NCBI GenBank assembly: GCA_964036315.1
Contig: OZ038517.1
Coordinates: 19,770,386-19,834,385, forward strand
Reading direction: 5' to 3'
Origin: Acanthosepion esculentum
Lineage: Eukaryota; Mollusca; Cephalopoda; Sepiida; Sepiidae
DNA length: 64,000 nucleotides
The position numbers were made by a program, and so were the translations under genes. Of the stretch, positions 43,011-53,794 are shown one piece after another. The notes below the pieces were generated by a model. It made no database searches, had not been told where the DNA came from, and saw only the letters and a program-made list of their open reading frames with translations. Positions within the stretch are counted from its first letter, which is position 1. The number at the start of each line of letters is the position of its first letter.

Positions 43011-44030
43011 TTACGAATTAACAAAGCACGACACGCTTTCAACACTCTGCGGCCAATCTGGAGATCAACAGCCCTCTCCCTTTACAACAAGATCCGGATC
43101 TTCAACAACAACATCAAGACGGTCCTACTTTATGGCTCAGAAACCTGGCTGGGTAACCAAGATCAACACCCACAAAATTCAGACATTTACCAACCAATGT
43201 CTCAGGAACATCCTCAGTATCAGGTGGCTGGAAGTCAGGTGGCACAAGTGTTGCCGTAGAGGTGAAGGCAGCTGGCACGACATGGGCTGAGCTGAAGAGG
43301 AACATCCTCAGTATCAGGTGGCTGGAAGTCAGGTGGCACAAGTGTTGCCGTAGAGGTGAAGGCAGCTGGCACGACATGGGCTGAGCTGAAGAGGAACATC
43401 CTCAGTATCAGGTGGCTGGAAGTCAGGTGGCACAAATGTTGCCGTAGAGGTGAAGGCAGCTGGCACGACATGGGCTGAGCTGAAGAGGAACATCCTCAGT
43501 ATCAGGTGGCTGGAAGTCAGGTGGCACAAATGTTGCCGTAGAGGTGAAGGCAGCTGGCACGACATGGGCTGAGCTGAAGAGGAACATCCTCAGTATCAGG
43601 TGGCTGGAAGTCAGGTGGCACAAATGTTGCCGTAGAGGTGAAGGCAGCTGGCACGACATGGGCTGAGCTGAAGAGGAACATCCTCAGTATCAGGTGGCTG
43701 GAAGTCGTCTCCAACAACCAACTGTGGGACAGGACTAGACAAGCCCAAATCAAGATTGACATCACGAAACAGAGATGGGGATGGATTGGCCACACACGCC
43801 GCAACCATGCTTCTAGAGTCACCAGGCAGGCCCTTGAGTGGAATCCACAAGGGTAGCGAAAAATGGGTCGTCCAAAACAGACTTGGCGCATAAGTGTTAA
43901 CGTAGAGGTGAAGACAGCTGGCACGACATGGACCAAGCTAAAGATGATCGCCCAGAACCACGTCAGTTGGAGAGGTGTTGTTGCGGCCCTGACCCCCACC
44001 AAGGAATCAAGAGGCATAACCAAATAAACA
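43011..44030 (+). pseudogene. LINE 3' end, + copy with internal array
   Basis: Reads NKARHAFNTLRPIW, YNKIRIFNNNIKTVLLYGSETW and, after a frame change, KINTHKIQTFTNQCLRNILS.RW, then the 94-bp array. It then continues with LWDRTRQAQIKIDITKQRW, WIGHTRR, RQALEWNPQG, GRPKQTW and the C-terminal end near 44025. LLYGSETW, CLR.IL.I.W and W.GH are hallmarks of a widespread LINE ORF2. Stops and frameshifts are present. Confidence 0.75.
43205..43705 (+). repeat. 94-bp tandem array inside LINE remnant, 5 copies
   Basis: The unit aacatcctcagtatcaggtg to ctgagctgaagagg repeats five times; landmark spacing is 94 bp throughout. It joins two parts of the LINE that are normally far apart: the NILSIRWLEV codons and the later VEVKAAGTTWAELK codons. 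Because 94 is not a multiple of three, each unit shifts frame. A solitary, diverged copy of each half lies further on (43910-43940 and 44075-44120). Confidence 0.9.
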
Positions 44031-44222
44031 ACAACAAAATAATTACAACCATGCAACAATTTCAGATATTTACCAACCGATGTCTCCGGAACATTCTCAA
44101 TATCAGGTGGCCGGAAGTCGTCTCCAAGCATAACAACCATAGTATAAGGAATTTATTCTTCTCAGATCAAATTTAAACTCAGAAATCCAAGTAGATACTT
44201 TCCTTTATTAGAGAAAGATCAG

Positions 44223-44527
44223 TCAGTTATGTGCCATGCGTGATACACACTTAGGCAATCATGCAATACATGACTTACGAGGCAGATTTTTTTTCCCATA
44301 GTAGGTTGCTATTTCTTTCTGCAGTAGACCAGTTGCCATCCAAGGCTATAGAACCCGGTCTGTTCTGCTATTTATCCATAGCTAGGGGGAGAAGAAGAGG
44401 ATTCATTCTTTTCCCAATGTTATTAGCACGTAAGTGAACGTAATGGATTCGACTAAAATTTGGACTCAGCTCTCCGATTCCTCACTCCAAGAGGTTATCC
44501 ATTATTTCACCGTGCCTCTTAAAGTCA
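44223..44527 (-). mobile_element. SINE-B, copy 1 (tRNA-derived)
   Basis: On the minus strand it starts with a tRNA-like head (about 44520-44450), then the ttcactta and gggaaaag body, then ctatggataaatagcag, accgggttctatagcc and the catgtattgc tail, ending at cacatggcacataactga. The box B is worn in this copy. Copies 2, 3 and 55421-55618 share the order. Confidence 0.65.
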
Positions 44528-44727
44528 GTTATGTGCCATGTGGGATACACACTTAGGCGATCATGTATCTTTCCATACATGACTGACGAGGCTGATATTT
44601 TCCCGCTGTACGTTGCCATTTCTTTCTGCAGTAGACCAGTTGCCATTCAAGGCTATAGAACCCGGTCTGCCCTGCTATTTACCCATAGCTGTAGGGAGAA
44701 GGGGATTCATACCTTTCCCAAGGGTCA
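44525..44727 (-). mobile_element. SINE-B, copy 2 (head missing)
   Basis: Contains the body and tail of SINE-B (agtcagttatgtgccatg to gggattcatacctttcccaa) but lacks the tRNA-like head, and is joined directly to copy 3. Its encoded frame continues through both copies only by chance. Confidence 0.65.
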
Positions 44728-45050
44728 GTCAGTTATGTGCCATGTGTGATACATGCTTAGGCGATCATGTATCTTTCGATACATGACTTACGAGGCTGAT
44801 ATTTTCCCGCTGTACATTGCCATTTCTTTATGCAGACATTTCTTTTCTGGTAGACCAGTTGCCATTCAAGGCTATAGAACCCGGTCTGCCCTGCTATTTA
44901 CCCATAGCTGTAGGGAGAAGAAGAGGATTCATACTTTTCCCAAGGGTATTAGCACATAAGTGAATGCAATGGATTCGACTGGAATTCGAACCCGGCTCTC
45001 TGATTCTTCAATCCGAGACGCTATCCATTACTCCACTGTATGCAAAATTA
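44728..45050 (-). mobile_element. SINE-B, copy 3 with clear box A and box B
   Basis: Minus strand head: gtggagtaatggatagcg as box-A region and GGGTTCGAATTCC as a near-consensus RNA polymerase III box B, about 40 bp apart. No complete tRNA cloverleaf is needed or claimed. The body follows as in copy 1, with a short insertion (gacatttcttttctg). Confidence 0.75.
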
Positions 45051-45338
45051 CAAAGTTAATGACTTTTCACCAAATTTTCCCACGGTCAACGATCACTGGT
45101 TCTCTCATCAACTTGATTTCATTGACTATAATTCTCCATTTCTTTACCTATTTTGCTTCTAATGATTTAAGACATCCTCGCGGGAGAATTTGTGATTTAT
45201 TTCTAATTTTTAATCACCTCAAATCACCTGTTTTTTATTCTCATGCAACTAAACATCGAACTAAGGCCAGCACCTTGTTATAATGGTTCTGTCTAGGCAA
45301 ACCATGTTTCTACCATCAAAGACAGCAAACCAATTTAC
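45051..45338. other. No gene seen
   Basis: Contains gttataatggttctgtctag and accatcaaagacagcaaacc (45278-45335), which recur at 46740-46800; otherwise unrecognised. Confidence 0.4.
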
Positions 45339-46346
45339 TGTGTTTTCCGGTTTACAAGGCACACTATTTTTCCTTAAAAAAGTACCCTGAAAAATATGTA
45401 TGCATCTTCCAAGACGAATGTAAGGCAACGCTTAGACTCAAGTAAGTTTGGACAGTTGCCTAATTGGCTTGACTGATAGGGATATAGATTTATATGTTGA
45501 GTCATTACATTATAATGTTAGGTATTTATCTAATTCATAGATATGATGTAAACGCAGTACTTAGCTGTTACAAGAATTTCCAAAACTATAAACCTTCCTG
45601 GAGCCGAGCCACAACCTTAAGCATGCTCTGTTTACTAGCAGTGGTGGGAGCCTTTCTGTTCTTGCTTAGTATGTCATTGCAATACAAATAAAATCAAACG
45701 AGTGATTAATGTAAACAATACGTGGCACCAGTGTGTGAGGGACGCATGGTGAATGTGTTGCTGTATAAGAATGACTTTTTTCTTAGACATTTCTTTCCAA
45801 TATTAGGGTGAGTCTTCCAAGCTGCAGTGTCTTGTAAGGCAGAAAATAAAGTATTTGAAATTAAACATACTCTGTTTACTAGCAGCGGCAGGAGCCTTTC
45901 TGCTCTTGACCAGTATGTCATTGTGTTATGGTCCAATATCCCCGCACCACTGTTATGGTCGAAGGTTAGGACCAAGGAAGAACAACACGAACACAAGAGT
46001 AGGAATAACAAAGATATATTAAACAGAATAATAATAATACAAGAAGTTGAAGGTGTTAGTATGACTGTCAGTCTGGTTTAGAGTGAACTACTATTGTCTC
46101 GACTCGTTACACTTCCGTTCTATCGTCTCTCGTGAGAGGCGCAGTCTTTATAGTATCAGGAAGAGTTCATTGTCGTTACAGGTAAGATCCCATAACACAT
46201 TGCCATACAAAAAAAATCGGGCGTGTGATTAATGTAAACAATACATGGCGCCAGTATGTGAGGGACGCATGTGTTGTTGTATTAGAATAACTTTTTTATT
46301 AGAAATTTCCATCCAATATTAGGGTGTGTCTTTCAAATACGGTACT
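45339..46346 (-). mobile_element. TIR element of the 243-bp family, interrupted by solo LTR
   Basis: Reverse-orientation relative of 1521-2526. The left end tactgtgttttccggtttac corresponds to the right TIR of that copy, followed by taccctgaaaaatat and catcttccaagacgaatg. Two core units follow, with tgtaaacaatacgtggcacc and later tgtaaacaatacatggcgcc. The right end is near 46346 (tttcaaatacggta). The second core unit is split at cattg by the solo LTR at 45924-46197. Confidence 0.7.
45924..46197. mobile_element. Solo LTR with 5-bp target duplication
   Basis: 274 bp, TGTTATGGTCC...GATCCCATAACA, giving an 8-bp terminal inverted repeat TGTTATGG/CCATAACA apart from one extra base. CATTG flanks it exactly (45919-45923 and 46198-46202). 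Removing it and one CATTG restores the host element as seen in the related copies at 1690-1710 and 1930-1955. Strong proof of insertion followed by LTR-LTR recombination. Confidence 0.88.
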
Positions 46347-46555
46347 CTAGCATCTAGTTCGACTAGTCCAGACCTTAAAGGTTAAGGCTCCTTGTGCTTC
46401 ATGTGCAAAATTGAATTGTCCACATAACCTTTGTATTCCATTGGAAAGGAAGACGTTCCATTCAGAAATCTGCTCCAGAATTGTTATTTTCTGGAACAGA
46501 TTTCCTTGGAAGATGTATCCTTGATCACTGCAGTCCTGTGTATGTTTGGGTGTTT

Positions 46556-46740
46556 TGAGGATTGTAGAACTACCTCTTAATTGCTGTTGTTCTCACGTTC
46601 ACCCTGATCAGGGGGGTAGCACGTGTTAGGGTCCCAGCTATGGGCAAATAGTGAACCCACAAACTGGGGTTAAAAAACACTATGAAAGTATAAAAATACA
46701 TTTTTTTAGTAAATATACAAGCAATGTTTTTTACATAATT
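46556..46740. repeat. Dispersed repeat shared with 38930-39130
   Basis: Same order of ctcttaattgctg, gttagggtcccagctatggg and aaacactatgaaagt. Family unknown. Confidence 0.6.
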
Positions 46741-46947
46741 TGTTATAATGGTTCTATCTAGGCAAGCCATGTTTTTACCATCAAAGATAGCAAACCAATT
46801 GTAGCGAAGAAAGTAACACAATTTTTCCATAACTCTAGCTTCAAGTGAGGACTTATATAGACACAGAGAATCAAATCGACTATGTAACTATCAATAAGCA
46901 ATTCAGGAATACAGTTTTTACACTGCAAAACATACACAAGATATCTT

Positions 46948-47025
46948 GTATGGAAGATTCTCATCTGAGGAAGTCGTAAGCCAAGCCGATTGAAACGTCA
47001 ACAAAATTTTACGACTTACATGAAA
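46948..47025 (+). ncRNA. Hammerhead-like structure, uncertain
   Basis: CTGAGGA, a stem AGTCG/CGATT (one G-U) and GAAAC in hammerhead order. Flanking GATT.TCAT and ATGAAATC could pair as stem I with a bulge. Stem III is poor, and a competing perfect pair AGTCGTAA/TTACGACT spans the core. Probably a relic. Confidence 0.2.
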
Positions 47026-47349
47026 TCACTTGTACAATCCACGGCAAAATTTTTCTTGGTCAGACATTTCACGGATCATTTCCACTGCTTGTCAAATATT
47101 AAGAACTGCTTAGAGGAATTCTAGTCGCCATATTTGTGGGGGAAGGGCGTTTCAATGCAATGACCCCTTTTGGCGAAATTGGACACAGAAATGAAATGGA
47201 AGAATCTCAAGACGGAGCCTTCTTCTGCGACAAATGGAAAAGATCGAAGAAAGGACAAAAGAAGACAAAGATTATTTAACTAGGATTCAATATTAGAGAA
47301 CAGGGATATTTTAGTTCGGATCCACTTACGGCAAAGCCCTCTCTCTACT

Positions 47350-47520
47350 AACCGCTTTCTTTCTTTCTTTCTTTCTTTCTACTCCCCCCTCTCTCTCTCT
47401 CTCCCCCCTCCTCTCTCTCTCTCCCCTCTCTTTCTCCCCCCCTCTCTCTCTCCCCTCCTCTCTCTCCCCTCCTCTCTCTCTCCCCTCTCTTTCGCCCCCC
47501 CTCTCTCTCTCTCTCTCCTT
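47350..47520. repeat. CT-rich low-complexity tract
   Basis: (CTTT)n followed by mixed (CT)n and C runs. Confidence 0.9.
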
Positions 47521-48260
47521 TACCTATTTGTGTAGCGAAGAAAAAACATTGACTCTAGCTTCAAGTGAAGGAGAGAAAAAGAGAAGAAAAAAAAAGGAAA
47601 AAAGTGTGATGGGGAAAGAATAGAAAACTTTGTATTTTGGGGGAGCCTTCGATAAAGAAAAAAATTTTAAAGTTTTTTTTTTTTTAGGGATTAGTTTTCG
47701 AAATATCATCATCTTTAAAACAATTTTCTTGGGAAACAAAAATTCTTGAAAAACCTTCAGATGTTTTTTTCTGAAATTTCTACAAATCTTTTTTCTTCGG
47801 CAAGATGGAAAAAAATTACAAAAATTAACCTGTTCAAGTTTATTTCAACATAAATCGAAAGTTTGTTTTTGTTGCTACAACGAATACTACTACTACTACT
47901 ACTAATATTAATACTACTATTACTATTATTATGTTTACTGCTACTACATTTAGTACTCCTACTACTACTACTGCAACTGTTAACTTAGAAAATATATAGG
48001 AATTTAGAAAAGAAAACTTTTTATAAAGCTTGAAATATATCACACGAGACTCGTGCATTTATAAATCTGAACTTGAAATATTTGAAATTGTTTGGTTATG
48101 TTAATTCATTTTATCATTAAGGAACTGTAATGAAATGCTGTCCAATGTGAATACGCCCCCCCACGTCGAAATGTAACATCTCATTAGTGAAAATTGATTT
48201 CTAATTTTGAAAGACTTTAACGTAGGTACCTCCGAAGATTCGCAAAAAATGAGTAAATAA

Positions 48261-48262
<2 letters not shown>
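47521..48262. other. No gene; TAC/ACT trinucleotide tract
   Basis: A trinucleotide-rich stretch (tactactactac and related) lies at 47880-47980. The Val-rich minus-strand frame over it is an artefact. 48263-48314 is (TA)n. 48315-48486 is unrecognised. Confidence 0.5.
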
Positions 48263-48316
<54 letters not shown>

Positions 48317-48486
48317 AAATAGGCAACATATAATTCTCTGTAACCCCCTTGCCTTGATTGACCCACTGTCGTTCTCTTTCACCACATCCTCTCTTTTACC
48401 ACTCCTATCTGCTCTTCCTCCAACCCTTCTTTAACCCCTTGCGTGATAATGGCCTCCAGCCTTGCTTGGGGTGATACGCTTAAAAA

Positions 48487-48851
48487 AAAAATATGAGTTA
48501 ATCATACCTTGAATCAATTAGAAATATTAATGCAATTATTGGCGAAATCCCTTCGCTAGTAGACATAATTATCAGCATTATACTACTAATAATCCACTGA
48601 ATGATGAGATCCTTATGTATAAAATGGATATGGTGTATTTTTTTATTCAGCTAGTACTTTCAAATGCTTCACGCATTCATCTTCAGGCTGTATTTTTTCC
48701 TTTAGAATCAAAACTGGAAGACGAAATAAATGTGTTTTTCCGACCGAAAGATGTTTTTAAGAATGAGCTATTTATTAACGGCTATGTAGTGTTGGAGCGA
48801 GCAAATCGCAACGCTAAAGTTCAAATATTACAAGTGAGAATTTTTTCTTTG

Positions 48852-48858
<7 letters not shown>
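48487..48858 (-). repeat. Hammerhead-bearing dispersed repeat, minus copy
   Basis: Reverse-orientation copy of 33120-33460, somewhat longer, with (TA)n directly beyond its 5' end (48854-48892). The + strand frame 48615-48854 is a passenger without a known domain. Confidence 0.75.
48648..48690 (-). ncRNA. Hammerhead ribozyme, type I minimal (D)
   Basis: On the minus strand: stem I CAGC/GCTG (48690-48687 with 48651-48648). Core CTGAAGA at 48686-48680. One extra T, then stem II GAATGC/GCATTT (48678-48673 with 48667-48662; the last pair is G-U). GAAA at 48661-48658. Stem III is the six-base palindrome AGT/ACT with no loop. Cleavage base is A48652. A loopless stem III means that the active form is probably a dimer, as known for very short hammerheads. 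Stem II differs from copy E by substitutions that keep pairing here. Confidence 0.7.
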
Positions 48859-48892
<34 letters not shown>

Positions 48893-48896
<4 letters not shown>

Positions 48897-49109
48897 CGCC
48901 TAATAACCTGTTCATACTCCTTTCCCATCTTTTGAACAAGAGTAGAAGATTAACCCTTATTTCCTGTTTAAGATTAGATTTCCGTATCCTTCTAAAGACT
49001 CATTCTCTTTCACTCCCAGTCACCCTTAGACATCTTAGTGACATTATCAGCATTTTCTGTCTTCCTGAAACCAGTTCTTTTATTGTCCTTTCTCCTCACT
49101 AATGTCTTC
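48893..49109. other. Dispersed repeat shared with 32485-32560
   Basis: ttgaacaagagtagaagatt and cccttatttcctgttta match the earlier region. No gene. Confidence 0.4.
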
Positions 49110-49225
49110 ACAGTGAGCGAAATAAAGGGTTCAGTTCGACATTCCAACCACCTGAAGAAAGCCGGAAACGTTGGGATAAATGTGGCAACAAAGATGAGTA
49201 CGATAGTCCGAACAATGTAATTAAA
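49110..49225 (+). mobile_element. SINE-A tail fragment
   Basis: gtgagcgaaataaagggttc, acattccaaccacctgaaga, then a shortened hairpin (aagccggaaacgttg) and gatgagtacgatagtccg. Head missing, loop of the hairpin deleted. Confidence 0.7.
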
Positions 49226-49408
49226 ATATTAATAATAATAAAATAAATACATATTTTGTTGATATACGTACGAAGAAGCGGATTACTCCTCTAACGTCTA
49301 AGACTACTACTGCTACTATTGTTACTACCACTGGAAACGTCGAACAAGCTACAATAATCAAGAGCCGCATATCGTCCTGAAACGGTTTCACAACAAGCTA
49401 ATCACAAC

Positions 49409-49448
<40 letters not shown>

Positions 49449-50755
49449 CAGTGTATGAGTTTTTACGTCGATTATTTTCTTTTCAGTAACCCGTTTCTTT
49501 TCTATACTATTATTTTCTGCTATATAAAAGACATTACCAATTCAACCATTGAATAGTTGTTTGTTCGGCTTACTGCAGATATATATATATATTATTTTTT
49601 GGTGCATTCTAAATTTCGTAGCACAGACTCTCCAGCCGTGTCTACATCTTCAGTCAACCGTGAAAGGATGAACATCACTTCTGCTTTCTGGATCAAACTA
49701 AACACAACGTGGACAGGAAGCAGGATTAAACCAGTGGACCGGTCGAATGATCTACAGATGCTCAGGGGACCTACGGTCACTCCCTTAAGTTCGGTTAAGA
49801 CCGAGTAGACACCTCAACCCAGAGAGTAAGACGTCGGAGGTTGAGGGGCTGGGGCGAAAGTGGTTAGACTTGCTAGAATGAGTTTATGTGTACGTAGACA
49901 GGAACGTATGTTAGATGTATGTATGTATGAGCGTTATCGTAGGTTAGGAATGTCTTTAAAGTAATCACCCAGTCTTAAAATATTCCTTTAGTCTATCAAG
50001 TATAAAAGAGGTGAGGGAGAAAGGTAGAGATAATAATAACGATTGCTTGACGTTTGTCAAGGGACGTGTTCATCCGCCTGTCTCCTTCTCTCTGGTAATA
50101 GGCGAACTTGCCTGTCTTTTATTTTATTTGTGGGGCTTGAAAAGGTCATTTGGGAATTCACTCCGGGATATGATTCGGGCCTTTCCATTGGACGACAAAC
50201 AAACTTCGCGCCGGCTCGCAAAAAGGTCCGTAAAAGAATTTGTTTCTGAGAATTGAAGATTATTTGAATTTTGTTTTTAAATGTTTCCTAGTTTTCTATT
50301 GGCCGAAAAACATTTCGCATCAAGGTGTGAAATTTCACGAGTTTTGTTTTGGATTCGCTTTTGCGTGTGTGTTAAGCAAAGTTCGTAAATTCGAGTCTTT
50401 TAATTTCTAACAAAATCAATGAGTCAGTGCTTAGCATTTGAATTTTAAATGTAGATCTTACTTTGTTCACTACAACCTTAGGTATCGCTTTTCTTTCGAT
50501 GTATCTAGTTTAACGTCATCATGGTTTGAGTTGTAAAGGATTTGGATTGAAATCGCGACTGACAATGGCTCTCGAAACTAAGGCATTATTTAAAAGGTGG
50601 CGTCATCACTTTAAAAGAGAAACAAACGTAATTATAAAACTGTGACGATGGGTGATTATCTGTTACATGAGTCAGATATATCAGTTACTTATCAATTTTG
50701 TTTTGCTTTTTGGTCTTTTGTTTTTCACCACAGACATATTGGTAGGTAACTTGTG
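49226..50755. other. No supported gene; possible LTR-element trace
   Basis: (CT)n lies at 49410-49444. A purine tract ggggcgaaag at 49852-49861 matches the one in the complete LTR element and follows an ORF tail of 83 codons (49557-49808) with no known domain. Sequence after it (tataaaagaggtg near 50000) could be an LTR, but no direct repeat or target duplication is found. Left unassigned. Confidence 0.35.
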
Positions 50756-50759
50756 TCTA

Positions 50760-50784
50760 CACACACACACACACACACACACAT

Positions 50785-50852
<68 letters not shown>
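50760..50852. repeat. (AC)n and (TA)n microsatellite
   Basis: (AC)n from about 50759 to 50785, then (TA)n with one c to 50852. 50853-51289 is AT-rich and holds a C-rich tract near 51135. Confidence 0.9.
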
Positions 50853-51289
50853 TAGGGTAGGTTGATATTTCACTTTTTTTTAAATATCAAAAAGAATAAT
50901 GTACCGAAAGTTGTTTATAGACCTATTAAGTACTGATAAAAAAAATTAGATATGACACTTCAACGGTTTTTGAGCATTTGGCATCAAAAATCGTAGACAA
51001 AAAAGATTTGGACTAAATATTAATAAAAAAAAAAACAAATTCACTATTTAAATCAGGGAATGTTGTTATTTTGTTTTATCAAATTGAAAGAAAATGAAGA
51101 AGTTATAAGTAAACCTCAAATTGAAAATCTTCGCCCCCCGCCCCCCCCCAATAATCACTGACGACTTTGAAATACTGTTTTTTACCTCGTGAATTAAGCA
51201 GTATTAGTTGAATACATTAAAAAATTGATTTTTTTTTCTATTATGAATGAAAATACAACAAACAAATATGGAAAAATAAAGAATAGTTT

Positions 51290-52850
51290 AATAGGGCTTA
51301 ATATATAGAGTCAAATAGCTCCATATAAGAGCCCTCAGACGAAATTGATGGTCTCAATTTCTGACACAAATCTTTTGCCATTATGTTCTGGTGCCTTGCT
51401 ACAAAGCCATACACAGATTGGGAAGCTTCTGTTGTTAACTTGACTGCCCATTCCACGCCTTGAGAATGTGAGGGCAAATCTGGCAAGTCAAGCTTCGTAC
51501 CATTTAATAATTATTCCCGAAGTTCATTTTCAGAAAATTCTTCTGTGATTGATGGTTCACAAACTCCACTTCATGACAGATCTTTTAACTGTGTCTCCAG
51601 TGCATAGCTTTAAAATTGATAGTTGTCATTCTTTTTAATCTTGTCTTGGTTTGCTCCCCACTCCTGAAAGAATGCAAAAATTAATTTGATTTATTTTTTT
51701 TTAAATGCACTCTGTACTGCTTTAATATTTATGATGAAATTAGATAAAATCCTTAAAATGATTCCATAAATCGGCATAACTAATTTAGTCAGTTTTATAT
51801 GAATAAATATTTACTAACCTAATGACCAACATTCTTTTCTTACAGTTCATCAGATTTATTTCACCATTGAATATAAGATATTTTCAGGCAGTAAAGCGAA
51901 AGCATTGTATTGTATATTTTTCAGTGTGATCTGTTGGATTTCATATGGTTGCTTCCTAATCCTTTGGATCATATTAAAAATATACATTTGCTGATTGTGG
52001 AACTTGTTATTTCTTTTATTTTTGAACCAGCAAATGGCATACAAATTCACAATAAAATTTATTAAACTGGAGTTTGGTTGAAATATTTCATGGGTATGCC
52101 CCCTGAGTCCATAAACACACCAGACTGATGCCTAAAGTTAACCACCTTGCATGGTTTAATGGACCAATTTTCCATGATGCAAATCTAGAGTCCACCTTAA
52201 CTCTAGAAATACCCACTGTATATTCATAAAGGAGTCTTTGGTCATAACTAAGGGTATCTGCATTTTCAATTTTAAAAATAGAATCCAGAGGACTGCCAAC
52301 AGCTGAAAATGATATTTGGGGTAAATTATGGTAATCATTTGCACATAATGTACCCAGTGAACCATTGAATGTGGTAGGGCTTTTTTGTGGTACCATCTAC
52401 ATGTTTAAAAAGAGCTCTAAACGGAAGTTTATTTTGGTGCAAGGAGCAACCAATAGTGTGAAGATTTCTGTTTTCTTTCTAGGGGTGCAGCAAATCCACC
52501 TTCACAGCCTGAATTGGCATTAGTGTTTGTCAACAAGGATAGCCTTGATAGGGCTCACACTGTTGAATTCATGCAAAACATCAGCCACTTGCTCGGCAAG
52601 AACCACACCAGTTGCACCAATATTAGGAAGAACCCTATGTGTCAGATATTCACTTTCATATGTCATTCTTGTGACAGTCAATTGGCGTTCTGGTCTCTTG
52701 GATTTTTTCAGTCTTCTCTCCATTTTCCTCCACTATTTCCTTGTACATTAGTGTGTCTTTGTCAGTTCTCCCATCAGCTCCAATACAAAGAAGATTTTCC
52801 GCCTTTGCATCATGCTGTCGATGGGCATTTGTTTTCACTTTAGCCTTTGC
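51290..52850 (-). pseudogene. Transposase-like gene of an unnamed family, broken
   Basis: Read from 52850 downward the minus strand gives, in several frames, a chain of blocks. They are: ...ENGEKTEKIQETRTPID; LPNIGATGVVLAEQVADVL with SVSPIKAILVD; GCEGGFAAPLE; LSYDQRLLYEYTVGISRVKV with SWKIGPLNHARWLTL; IRKQPYEIQQITLKNIQYNA followed by FALLPENILYSMVK; and finally DLPSHSQGVEWAVKLTTEAS with YGFVARHQNIMAKDLC. I recognise this order from large uncharacterised proteins that occur in many copies in cnidarian, mollusc and insect genomes, which implies a mobile origin, but I cannot name the transposon superfamily. Frameshifts and stops between blocks show it is dead. Confidence 0.55.
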
Positions 52851-52985
52851 TCTATCAATTTTACATTTATCTTTTTATTGGGGATAAGAAGGCCCATAGC
52901 CCTCAAATCCAAGAGCAATGCATTGGCAAGGCTGGCTACAAGATTGGAAGATACATCACCCCTGATCAACTCAACAGCATACCGT

Positions 52986-53039
52986 GGAATTTTGATAAGG
53001 CTACCTATAACGGCTATAGTATAGCCTTATCAAAATTCC
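52986..53039. repeat. 18-bp perfect inverted repeat
   Basis: GGAATTTTGATAAGGCTA at 52986-53003 is followed after 18 bp by its exact reverse complement at 53022-53039. It can form a strong hairpin. It sits just upstream of the transposase-like remnant's 5' end and may belong to the same element. No other feature to 53700. Confidence 0.7.
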
Positions 53040-53700
53040 GGCCCTTTGGGATGCTTTTTCCTGCCATTTTTATTAAAATATCTGACAAAGAAAATATATG
53101 TATTGTCAGAAATTACGCAAAAATATTTTTCAAAATAAATTGGAAAATAAAGTTTGAAATGCATTATTAAATTAAAAGTAATGTTTATTTACATAAAAGT
53201 AGAGTTACTTCCGGGATTAGCTTGTAAACAGGCTTTTTAATAAAACACTAAGTTTGAAAATATAAACAAATTACAATAATAATAAAAGTTGTATTTTTTT
53301 AAATAGTTAAGTATTTTGATGAAAAATACAATAGATATTTGTGCTGGTTAAAAGCGTAAACAGTAGTAAACAAAAATAAACCAAACTTGCAAGAAGAGGA
53401 AATTACTGCCGGTAAATACCGAAAAAATATCCAGTAAAAAAGACACCGTTCATAAGTAGGTATTTGTATTTTAAACTAAATATTTTAGTGTGTTTTATTT
53501 TTTTATTTTTAGTAATTTCATTAAATTTATTAAGAGAATAATAAACTCAAAAATATTCATTATTAAGCGTTATTTTCTTCTTTTCTTTTCGTTAAGACTC
53601 GGTTTTAATTTAACATACACATGTTTCCGGTGCCACCGATATGATGATAAAAATTGCAATTTATTTTGTCTTTAAGTTCGATTCCTCAAATAAATACCAA

Positions 53701-53754
<54 letters not shown>

Positions 53755-53794
53755 ATATATATGTATATAAATGGTCGAGCCAGAGTAGTATAAT
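53040..53794. other. AT-rich, no gene
   Basis: (TA)n at 53706-53751. Nothing else recognised. Confidence 0.45.

Noticed and set aside
43235..43659. Identical 78-codon minus-strand ORFs spaced 94 bp apart
   Set aside because: They reflect the 94-bp tandem array read antisense to a LINE remnant.
49557..49808. 83-codon ORF before a purine tract, possibly the end of pol
   Set aside because: No recognisable pol domain and no LTR pair; kept only as a weak note.
52514..52843. 109-codon + strand ORF
   Set aside because: It is antisense to recognisable transposase-like blocks on the minus strand.
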